Origin: Nitrososphaeraceae archaeon
Lineage (GTDB): Archaea; Thermoproteota; Nitrososphaeria; Nitrososphaerales; Nitrosopumilaceae
Assembly: GCA_025930495.1 (NCBI GenBank)
Contig: JAICOU010000004.1
Span: forward strand, 1 to 46,435
Direction of reading: 5' to 3'
Length of the DNA: 46,435 bases
The position numbers were made by a program, and so were the translations under genes. Within the stretch, counting starts at the first letter, position 1; each line of letters starts with the position of its first letter. Shown in pieces: positions 20,100 through 27,803 of this stretch. The notes beneath the pieces were generated by a model. The model did no database searches. It was not told the origin of the DNA and saw only the letters and a program-made list of their open reading frames with translations.

Positions 20100-20181
20100 G
20101 CCAGGTTAGCCAAGTGGTACGGCGGCCGTCTCGAAAACGGCTACGCGCAAGCGTGCAGGGGCTCGAATCCCTTACCTGGCG
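20100..20181 (+). tRNA. tRNA-Ser(CGA), class II
   Basis: 7-bp acceptor stem GCCAGGT/ACCTGGC with G73, D-stem GCC/GGC, anticodon stem GCCGT/ACGGC with loop CTCGAAA (anticodon CGA), long variable arm ACGC-GCAA-GCGT, T stem AGGGG/CCCTT; no encoded CCA. Confidence 0.92.
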
Positions 20182-20183
20182 CT

Positions 20184-20717
20184 CTAAGATTTTGATTCTT
20201 TTTCTCGCAATGAATTATAATCTAACATTATTTTTGGAAGTCTGTCATCTGGGTTTGATACTATCCCATATTTTTGACAATACAGAAAATAGTTTGGCCA
20301 ATTTTTCCTAGCAATCTGATTATAATCTTCACCTACCATATGATCATACCAATCAATTATTATCAAGCCATAAGCAAAGAATCTACTGAGATATTTGGCA
20401 ATTCCTATGGGGATTTTTTTATGTATATCTAGAAAAGCAATCTGATCTATGGTGTTTAGATAATCATTTGCGTATCTGTGACAATCTTCTGTAGTTTTAA
20501 GAATTGAATTTTTGTCTAATCTGTTTATCAGATCCTCATGGAATCCTCGTAATAGCTGAGAATATGTTGCTTTTGTGTTTTCTCTAACACTTTTCCAAGT
20601 TATCAATAATGTGATTACAAAAATTGTAGCAGTGACAGAGCTAATAATTATTGCAAGTGTCGCGGTTTCGATCTTTTGTGTTGATTGTAAAAATATGCCT
20701 GCAAGATTTAGAATCAT
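20184..20717 (-). CDS. Membrane-anchored hypothetical protein (DUF4760-like)
   Basis: 177 aa; N-terminal TM then a soluble helical domain (YSQLLRGFHEDLINRL...). Confidence 0.6.
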   Translation of the reverse strand: MILNLAGIFLQSTQKIETATLAIIISSVTATIFVITLLITWKSVRENTKATYSQLLRGFHEDLINRLDKNSILKTTEDCHRYANDYLNTIDQIAFLDIHKKIPIGIAKYLSRFFAYGLIIIDWYDHMVGEDYNQIARKNWPNYFLYCQKYGIVSNPDDRLPKIMLDYNSLREKESKS

Positions 20718-20862
20718 ATTGTTGATTATTTCATCACGTATTATAATATTTGAGATATGTTTGAAATAAACTAGACTATATCGTCATATTGTATATTTAC
20801 CTTCATCTGTGATTGAAAAGTTGAAATTATCAATGATTTTTGTAGATATTACGTTACAAAAA

Positions 20863-22461
20863 ATGACATCAAACTTATGGTTATTTTACATAATACTGGC
20901 ACTTACCATCTCTTTTCCACTATCTTTTGCTCAGCATCATGGTGGTCAGCAAGCTCCACCAGTTAGTTTTGGAATGGGGGAAGTAACAGTAAGTACATCT
21001 TTAATTCCAGCAGATTTTACTCCTGGAAAATACTCTGATGCAAATCTGAAAATCCGATTTTTTGATATTATGACTAATGTTAATATCGAAAGTGTCAGTT
21101 ATCGAATCCAAATATTTTATGGCACGCAATTGGTTGCAAATCAAATGTTTTTTGATAAAGACGGAGAACTAGATATCAAAATACAGCCTAAATCTGGATG
21201 TCAGCAAGAAGAATTGTGGAAATGCACAAAATATTATGGAGATGTTGATCCAATTGTACCCAATGCTTTAGCTTCTACATCTTCTAGCATACCTGTGATT
21301 TCTGGACCTGTGTTTGTTAATAGTGGACAATATACTGTAAAAACTGACATAATCGGGGCAAAAAATCCAAAAACCCAAACTACTCAGGATATTCACTTTG
21401 AAACTATTGTAATCATACCTAATGAACAACAATTTAAGATAATTGCCTCTGACACTGAATATTTTATTTCTGCAAAAAATTTCCAAGATCCAATTACAAA
21501 ATTACACTATGATGAATCTTCCAAGTCCATAATCTTTGAAATACCTTTTGATTGGGCACATATTGAACACATAGATTTTGTAAAAAATTATTTTGAAATT
21601 CCAAAAGATTTCTTACCTTTTCAACCTGTGAACAGCTTTTATGGTCAAGTTAATGACGTTTTAATTCTTCCAAAAGACTTGCATTATGATAAATATTCAA
21701 GCAAAAATACTAACATAATTCATTTTATGATTAGTAATGATGAGCTAAAACAATTCAAGAACTCTGATTCTAAACTAAGTATTGCAATTATTCCTGAATT
21801 TCAATCATCAATAATGTCTGAAGAACTTTTCTTTGATAATGGATTTAATGCTCTTGCCTCTTATGATTCTAAATATTCTAAAAGCAAGGATTTTCTTTTT
21901 TCTATTGTATTTTTTGATTCAAAAGGAAATCTAGCCACTGATATACGATACGGATATGGTCTAAAGGATCCATCTGGAAAAGAAATTGTAAACACTGGTG
22001 GAAATCCAAATCATTTGGGAATTACTTTACCAAATGGCATTGATACAAGAATACTTGATGCTTCTCTAGAAGGCAAATATTCGATGCAAATAGTGCTGTT
22101 AGGAATTGGACATGATGACTTTGAACGACCTATTTTTAAAAAATTTGAATTTGAAATGGTAAAATCTGACATGCCAAAAACTGTGATTCCTGCGTCTGCC
22201 ATTCCTAGTTGGATTAAAAACAATGCTGGGTGGTGGGCAGATGGCTCTATTGACGATGATTCATTTATTCAAGGAATCCAGTTTCTAATCAAAGAAAAAA
22301 TAATCAGCATTCCTTCCACTCAAAATTCAGGAACTGGTTCAAATGAAATTCCTAGTTGGATTAAAAACAATGCTGGGTGGTGGGCAGATGGCTCTATTGA
22401 CGATGATTCATTTATTCAAGGAATCCAGTTTCTAATCAAAGAAGGCCTAATCAACCCTTAA
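20863..22461 (+). CDS. Secreted/surface protein with two C-terminal IPSWIKNNAGWWADGSIDDDSFIQGIQFLIKE repeats
   Basis: ORF open from 20809; the ATG at 20863 gives a signal-peptide-like MTSNLWLFYIILALTISFPLSFA. Confidence 0.82.
   Translation: MTSNLWLFYIILALTISFPLSFAQHHGGQQAPPVSFGMGEVTVSTSLIPADFTPGKYSDANLKIRFFDIMTNVNIESVSYRIQIFYGTQLVANQMFFDKDGELDIKIQPKSGCQQEELWKCTKYYGDVDPIVPNALASTSSSIPVISGPVFVNSGQYTVKTDIIGAKNPKTQTTQDIHFETIVIIPNEQQFKIIASDTEYFISAKNFQDPITKLHYDESSKSIIFEIPFDWAHIEHIDFVKNYFEIPKDFLPFQPVNSFYGQVNDVLILPKDLHYDKYSSKNTNIIHFMISNDELKQFKNSDSKLSIAIIPEFQSSIMSEELFFDNGFNALASYDSKYSKSKDFLFSIVFFDSKGNLATDIRYGYGLKDPSGKEIVNTGGNPNHLGITLPNGIDTRILDASLEGKYSMQIVLLGIGHDDFERPIFKKFEFEMVKSDMPKTVIPASAIPSWIKNNAGWWADGSIDDDSFIQGIQFLIKEKIISIPSTQNSGTGSNEIPSWIKNNAGWWADGSIDDDSFIQGIQFLIKEGLINP
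22201..22443 (+). repeat. Exact 96-bp direct duplication (22201-22296 and 22348-22443)
   Basis: attcctagttggattaaaaacaatgctgggtggtgggcagatgg...ctaatcaaagaa is identical in both copies. Confidence 0.95.
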
Positions 22462-22471
22462 AGTTGATTAG
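22447..22471. repeat. Perfect 9-bp inverted repeat ctaatcaac-ccttaaa-gttgattag spanning the stop codon
   Basis: Read directly; stop codon TAA is in the loop. Confidence 0.6.
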
Positions 22472-22494
22472 CATATTTGAATAAAAAACCGAGA

Positions 22495-22656
22495 TTATGG
22501 ATTGACTTGTTGGCCTTTCGTTCTCTGAATTATTTCTGACCTTAATGTAGCAAAATCTGATGTAATTTTTGTATTTGTCTTAATTTCAACTAGTTCTTTT
22601 AGGATTTTTTCTAATAATTCTATTATTCTTTGTTGGTTTTCTTGATCATTTGGCAT
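22495..22656 (-). CDS. 53-aa small amphipathic/coiled-coil protein
   Basis: Read codon by codon: MPNDQENQQRIIELLEKILKELVEIKTNTKITSDFATLRSEIIQRTKGQQVNP, stop TAA. Confidence 0.55.
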   Translation of the reverse strand: MPNDQENQQRIIELLEKILKELVEIKTNTKITSDFATLRSEIIQRTKGQQVNP

Positions 22657-22760
22657 ATTGTCTGATGATTTTTTTACTTTTTAAGTTTTATAAGGTCAAA
22701 TATTATGTATTGATAATTTTTGATATATCTACTCAAATACAAATTAATTGTATGCTGTTT

Positions 22761-23063
22761 TTAGACTGCCTTTGTTTTGTCATTTACTATCTTGAATTTT
22801 GATAGTACTTTGTATATGATAAATACAATTAGATCTATTATTGCAAAATCTATACCATTTGCAATAAAGTCTCCATTACTTGAATTCTGAAATAACCCCA
22901 GTTGCACTATTAACAATATTGGTTTGAAGCGTTTTAAGTTCCCCCAATGGTAAAGCCAATCCTACCATTGGATTAATGATGTCAGTTACCAGTGCACTAA
23001 CTAACTTTGATGCTGCTGCACCTATGACAAACGCAATTGCTAATCCAATAAACCATCTATTAT
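22761..23063 (-). pseudogene. MscL-like mechanosensitive channel pseudogene
   Basis: Minus-strand fragment FIGLAIAFVIGAAASKLVSALVTDIINPMVGLALPLGELKT in one frame; the C-terminal helix NGDFIANGIDFAIIDLIVFIIYKVLSKFK in another frame; no intact start. Confidence 0.75.
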
Positions 23064-23366
23064 TTTAGATTAATGCCCAAATCCTAGTTCATATTTTGTC
23101 TAGTGTTGTCTTTTCACACCTAAAAATGAAATGAATTTTAATTCTTTGATTTTTAAGATTTTGTTTCGTCTTTATTTGATTTTAGTTTGATACAAATAGA
23201 ACAATCTTGTATCATTGATTTGATTTTTTGTTTTAATCCCATATTGAGACATTTTTTATTCCGAATATAATCTGTAACTATTTCCTCAATTTAACCTCAA
23301 ATCCCTCTTTTAATGAGGAAAGGATTGGATCTAAACTTTGAAATATCGTATTATGGTTGATAGATC

Positions 23367-23600
23367 GTGACTACTGCTTATGTTATGATTAATTGTGAAC
23401 TTGGTGCAGAAGAGACCATTATGGAGAAATTAAAAGAAATAGAACAAGTTAAAGACGTATTTGGAACTATTGGAACTCATGATATGATGGTAAAATTAGA
23501 TGCTGAAAATTTTGAAAAAATCCGAGAGATTGTATCTAGAAACATCCAAAAAATAGAAAAAATTCGAACAATCTCCACACTTGTAAGAAAAGATAATTGA
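23367..23600 (+). CDS. Stand-alone RAM domain protein (Lrp/AsnC ligand-binding domain without HTH)
   Basis: 77 aa; AYVMINCELGAEETIMEKLKEIEQVKDVFGTIGTHDMMVKLDA... Confidence 0.85.
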   Translation: MTTAYVMINCELGAEETIMEKLKEIEQVKDVFGTIGTHDMMVKLDAENFEKIREIVSRNIQKIEKIRTISTLVRKDN

Positions 23601-23621
23601 AATTATGGATTAGGTAATTAA

Positions 23622-23798
23622 ATGTCAAATGAAAAAAATGAAATTGAAAAATTAATTGACACTATGATATCTAGTGGTGATGAATTAGTTCAAAAACTCA
23701 AGACTGTTTTGCCTGATTCCTTATCTGAATCTATGATGTTGTTTCATGAATCTAATGTTGCAAATCTTACAAAAATTAAAGAATTTTTAAATAAATAA
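23622..23798 (+). CDS. 58-aa hypothetical protein
   Basis: Read manually: MSNEKNEIEKLIDTMISSGDELVQKLKTVLPDSLSESMMLFHESNVANLTKIKEFLNK; 21 nt downstream of the RAM gene, same strand. Confidence 0.55.
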   Translation: MSNEKNEIEKLIDTMISSGDELVQKLKTVLPDSLSESMMLFHESNVANLTKIKEFLNK

Positions 23799-23856
23799 GC
23801 CCAGTCACTAAGAATTTGTACTATATGCTTTTTAATCTTAAATTGGGTATTCTAAC

Positions 23857-24234
23857 ATGACTAGATCTCGTACAATTTCTATTCTTGTTAACAAAAAAAC
23901 AGGAGATACATTCGATGCTATTTTGAATTGTCCTCCAAAAATGATGCCTGATGCTAAGATGACTACTGATGGTTGGTGGTCTTTTTCAACACCTAGAGGG
24001 AACGCTCGATTAAAATTCAAAGAAAACAAGTCTCTTGGAATTCTAGATCATGTGTTTATTGATCAAGAGTCAAAATGGGATGTTCCAATGCGAATAGTTT
24101 CTAGTGGCGATGAATCTGAAGTCGTAATTACTTTGATAAAACCACATGAACTGACCGATAAACAATTCAATGAAAGAATGGTGGAAATAGAACAAGTATT
24201 TGTAAATATGAAAAAAATTATTGAACTGCCATAA
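23857..24234 (+). CDS. SRPBCC-like (START superfamily) protein
   Basis: 125 aa; RTISILVNKKTGDTFDAILNCPPKMMPD...GWWSFSTPRG... Confidence 0.55.
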   Translation: MTRSRTISILVNKKTGDTFDAILNCPPKMMPDAKMTTDGWWSFSTPRGNARLKFKENKSLGILDHVFIDQESKWDVPMRIVSSGDESEVVITLIKPHELTDKQFNERMVEIEQVFVNMKKIIELP

Positions 24235-24334
24235 TGAAAAATTTTGCCCCTTTTTACAACTACACTTTGGGTAGAAATTAAGAACAAAACATACCTTAAG
24301 GTTAAATATAATTTTTGTAAGTAAAATCAGAGAT

Positions 24335-24394
24335 ATGCCTTATGAAGAAATCTATTTTCAGCGGTTAAAAGAAGATAATCCTGAAGAATTATAA
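24335..24394 (+). CDS. Candidate 19-aa leaderless microprotein MPYEEIYFQRLKEDNPEEL
   Basis: ATG lies about 27 nt downstream of TTAAATATA, which directly abuts the palindrome ACCTTAAGGT. Confidence 0.3.
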   Translation: MPYEEIYFQRLKEDNPEEL

Positions 24395-24443
24395 TTACTC
24401 AAAAACAATTGCATTTTGTTCTATCTTTAAATTTATTTTCTAC

Positions 24444-24773
24444 CTAATCTTTTTCTGAATTTTTATCTCCACCAGGACCTACCATGTCTTCTGATTTGAC
24501 CTCGTTATCCCATTTGCCTTTAACACCTTTGACCAATGATATAATTCCACTCACAATCAATACTATGACAATTATAAAAAATAAAGTTTGTTCAAATATC
24601 TTCGATGCACAGCTGACTGTGACTGGTTCTTTGCCATCATGATATTCATAACATTCATCAAATTCACTTGCTTCTATATTTGCAATTTGATAGTCATGTC
24701 CAAATATGCCTAAAATCAAAAACCCTGAAAAAATAACTGTAATACCGATAATGATATAGCGCATATCACTCAT
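24444..24773 (-). CDS. Two-TM small membrane protein
   Basis: 109 aa; two hydrophobic helices with a Cys-containing loop (CYEYHDGKEPVTVSC). Confidence 0.6.
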   Translation of the reverse strand: MSDMRYIIIGITVIFSGFLILGIFGHDYQIANIEASEFDECYEYHDGKEPVTVSCASKIFEQTLFFIIVIVLIVSGIISLVKGVKGKWDNEVKSEDMVGPGGDKNSEKD

Positions 24774-24804
24774 GAATTTATTTTTGCGATATACTATTTA
24801 CACT

Positions 24805-25275
24805 TTATTTACTTGTACTTTCTAGTGTTCTTTTTAGATTTTCTAAAGATGTCTCATAAAATGTTCCCATAAATGTTACAAATTTCATAAACTGCTTCAT
24901 TGACATCTTTTTACTATTGAAATAAGATTGCCATGTTAATTGGGTTGTTTTTTTATTTTTTGATTTTATAGAAATTGTTGCTACGTATACTCTTAGAGGT
25001 AATCCATATGTTGCAACGTATGTGAAATATTCCTTTTCTTTCCACGCAACTATATGCTCTTCAATAGTGTTGCCATCCGTAAATGTAATCTTGCGTATTA
25101 CTCCGACCTCTCTTCTTTTTTTCGAAAGATATGTAGTTTTTTTGACATCTATTACCCATGATGATAGCCCTGCTATGTTACTTATTTTTCGCCAAACTTT
25201 TTCTTTTGATGCTCTGATCGTAATAGTTTTCTTAACTGAGCCCGTATGAAATGATTTTTTCACATTTTTTGTCAT
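24805..25275 (-). CDS. SRPBCC / polyketide cyclase-like protein
   Basis: 156 aa; KTITIRASKEKVWRKISNIAGLSSWVIDVKKT is a typical SRPBCC N-terminus. Confidence 0.75.
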   Translation of the reverse strand: MTKNVKKSFHTGSVKKTITIRASKEKVWRKISNIAGLSSWVIDVKKTTYLSKKRREVGVIRKITFTDGNTIEEHIVAWKEKEYFTYVATYGLPLRVYVATISIKSKNKKTTQLTWQSYFNSKKMSMKQFMKFVTFMGTFYETSLENLKRTLESTSK

Positions 25276-25351
25276 GTTGTCTGTATTTTTGAGTACGTTT
25301 TAAATTTTATTTCTTTAACACATTTAATCTCCAAAGATTAAACCTTAACAA

Positions 25352-26638
25352 ATGGTATTTGGATGGGGTAAAAAGAAAGAAGAAAAAATATCTGAAGAAA
25401 TTCCTTCACAAAAACAGATTCAGTTATCTGATATATCTAAAATCATCCATCAAATACTTGAATTAAGAACAACGCAGATTCTGTCTGATATAAAATCTAT
25501 CAGAAACAATACTGAACCACTTATTGCAGAACTCATCATGATCGGAAATACACTTGAAAAAGATAATCTTCAGGTTGATGAAATAGATAAACACCTTCGA
25601 ATAATTGTAGTTAGAGGCAAACAACAAGTAATTGATATGATAAAAAAAGATGCAATACATTTACCTGATATTACCTCTTATGATGACGCTGACAATCTAA
25701 GCGTTATTTTAAATCAAATGTTGAAGAAAATTGGAGATGTTCTTGGGCGACAGACTCGAGTAATACACATTTTTGCAAAAAAATATGCCGAAAAATTAAA
25801 AGAAATTTTAATACAAATGAACTCGAATCATATTGAAATCCAACAACTGTTAAAAAATCACAATCATACCAAATCCCTCTCTACTGAAATTTTAGAATCT
25901 TTAAAAGAAATTGTTGATTTGGAAAATAACATTGCTAAGAAAAAACAACGAATTGCTGAAATTCATAGTTTTATTGATTCACTTGACAAAAAAATTCTTT
26001 CCTTTGAAGATTCAATTAAAAAAATACAAACTTCAGATGAATATGGAAAATTTTTAGATTCAAAACAAATTTTGGATGAATTTACTGTTAAAAAACATCA
26101 AATAAAAAATGAAATCAATTCCCAATTCACAAAAATTTCCAGGCCTCTTAGTAGATATGAGTATGTTTCATCATTGGATAAAGAACAAAAAAATCTTTTA
26201 TCTAAATTAATTGAAGACCCATTTGAGGTATTACTTTCCAAGAATAGAGATTCAATAATACTTATTTTAGAAAATGTACGAAAAGGGATTACTTCGGGTT
26301 CTATCTCTGTTAAAGACGCTGAAAAATCATTTTCACAAATAACTGAAACAGAAGAAGCATTAGATGGATTTATCAAACAAGTAACTAATTTTGTAGATAA
26401 AAGACAAAATATTCAAGATCAAATGATTGCACTTGAATCTAATGAATTATCTGATCTTACAAGCGATCTGAAAAATGCTCTTTCTGATAAAGAAGACTCT
26501 AAATTAAAAATCAAAACATTTCAAGATGAAATTAACGAATCTCATTCTACTATTCCCAAATTAATCTCTGACATTGAAGTCAAACTAAGAAAATTCTCTA
26601 ATACTGCTTATACTATTACTTATCCTAAATTTAATTAG
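25352..26638 (+). CDS. Long coiled-coil protein
   Basis: 428 aa; extensive heptad-rich sequence, N-terminal MVFGWGKKKEE. Confidence 0.75.
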   Translation: MVFGWGKKKEEKISEEIPSQKQIQLSDISKIIHQILELRTTQILSDIKSIRNNTEPLIAELIMIGNTLEKDNLQVDEIDKHLRIIVVRGKQQVIDMIKKDAIHLPDITSYDDADNLSVILNQMLKKIGDVLGRQTRVIHIFAKKYAEKLKEILIQMNSNHIEIQQLLKNHNHTKSLSTEILESLKEIVDLENNIAKKKQRIAEIHSFIDSLDKKILSFEDSIKKIQTSDEYGKFLDSKQILDEFTVKKHQIKNEINSQFTKISRPLSRYEYVSSLDKEQKNLLSKLIEDPFEVLLSKNRDSIILILENVRKGITSGSISVKDAEKSFSQITETEEALDGFIKQVTNFVDKRQNIQDQMIALESNELSDLTSDLKNALSDKEDSKLKIKTFQDEINESHSTIPKLISDIEVKLRKFSNTAYTITYPKFN

Positions 26639-26660
26639 TTCTAAACAATAACGTCTTGAT

Positions 26661-27059
26661 ATGTTATTCAAAAAGAAAAAACTTGAAAGACATGTTTCTT
26701 TACAAAAAAAAGTTCTAGACAGCATTTTATCTTATTGCCAAATGAAGCATCCCAATGAATGTATTCTTATCTTGAAAGGTAAATCAAAACAAGGGCAGAT
26801 CTTAATTGATGGACTGGTAATTCCACCGTTTAATTATTCTGGGCCAACATTTGCAGGATTCCCTCACTCTTTTTTGCCTTTTGATATGAGTTATGTTGGA
26901 ATGGTCCATTCTCATCCAAGTGGTTCTGCTGATCCATCTGTCACCGATCTTCATAATTTCTTTGGATTAGTGTCACTAATTGTGCAATCTCCTTATGGGG
27001 ATGATGATATCTTTGCTTGGGATAGTAATGGTGATTCGATAAGTCTGGCAATTACCTGA
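26661..27059 (+). CDS. JAMM/MPN+ family metalloprotease (Mov34/PAD-1-like)
   Basis: 132 aa; intact JAMM motif HSHPSGSADPSVTD (HxHx7Sx2D) with upstream Glu (NECILILKG). Confidence 0.9.
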   Translation: MLFKKKKLERHVSLQKKVLDSILSYCQMKHPNECILILKGKSKQGQILIDGLVIPPFNYSGPTFAGFPHSFLPFDMSYVGMVHSHPSGSADPSVTDLHNFFGLVSLIVQSPYGDDDIFAWDSNGDSISLAIT

Positions 27060-27125
27060 ATTAAAAAATCTCTCTCAGGTTATCATAGAAAGAATGAGAA
27101 ATCCTGACAAAACTTTATAAGTATT

Positions 27126-27479
27126 TTGAGGAGTACTTTTGTTAAATTGAATCCTCAACTCAAAAAATATTATCTAGTTTTAATTGTTTCATTAGTATTT
27201 AGCTTTGCTATCCAAATGATTCTAAATTCTCTTGGCGTTAATCCTATGATTAGTGTGAGTATAGTTATTGCTGTTTTTCTTATATTGCCTTTTATGATGA
27301 GACGTCGTTACATGAATAATATGCGCGGTTATGGTGGCGATTCTGGAACTGGCGGTGGATTCTTTGGAATGAACTCTAGTGGTACTGGAGTGCGCTATGT
27401 GTGTCTAGTTTGCAGTAACAAGCACAAAGGTGGCACTTGTCCTAGATGTGGTTCTAAAATGCAACGTGCTGATTTTTAA
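27126..27479 (+). CDS. Membrane protein with C-terminal zinc ribbon
   Basis: 117 aa; two TM helices, Gly-rich linker, VCLVCSNKHKGGTCPRCGSKM. Confidence 0.75.
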   Translation: MRSTFVKLNPQLKKYYLVLIVSLVFSFAIQMILNSLGVNPMISVSIVIAVFLILPFMMRRRYMNNMRGYGGDSGTGGGFFGMNSSGTGVRYVCLVCSNKHKGGTCPRCGSKMQRADF

Positions 27480-27488
27480 AATATAACA

Positions 27489-27803
27489 ATGTCATTAGAT
27501 GAAATCAGAAAAAAAGTAATATTTCATAATTCAATTGATGTTTGGATTGCTGCATGTACAGAAAAAAATATTGGTTGGACAGATACGGAAAAGTACAAAA
27601 AATTTATTTCGTATTTGCTAAAAAATAATCTAAATTTAAAAGCATTTTCTTTATGTGCTCACGAAGCAGGTGCAACCGAACAAGAGAAAACAAAATTTGC
27701 GGATACATTATCAGAGTCTAAGGATCCAAATGCCGCAACGTACACAATAAAACTAAACGATGCCACATTGGATGTAATTAGAAAATTTCATTTACAAAAT
27801 TAA
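27489..27803 (+). CDS. Conserved hypothetical protein (104 aa)
   Basis: ORF 10 nt downstream of the zinc-ribbon gene, same strand. Confidence 0.65.
   Translation: MSLDEIRKKVIFHNSIDVWIAACTEKNIGWTDTEKYKKFISYLLKNNLNLKAFSLCAHEAGATEQEKTKFADTLSESKDPNAATYTIKLNDATLDVIRKFHLQN

Noticed and set aside
22201-22443. Direct repeats considered as CRISPR or mobile element ends
   Set aside because: Only two copies, in frame, encoding a protein module; no spacers, transposase or terminal inverted repeats.
23160-23250. 29-aa minus-strand ORF MGLKQKIKSMIQDCSICIKLKSNKDETKS
   Set aside because: Single CxxC and very short; insufficient support without conservation data.
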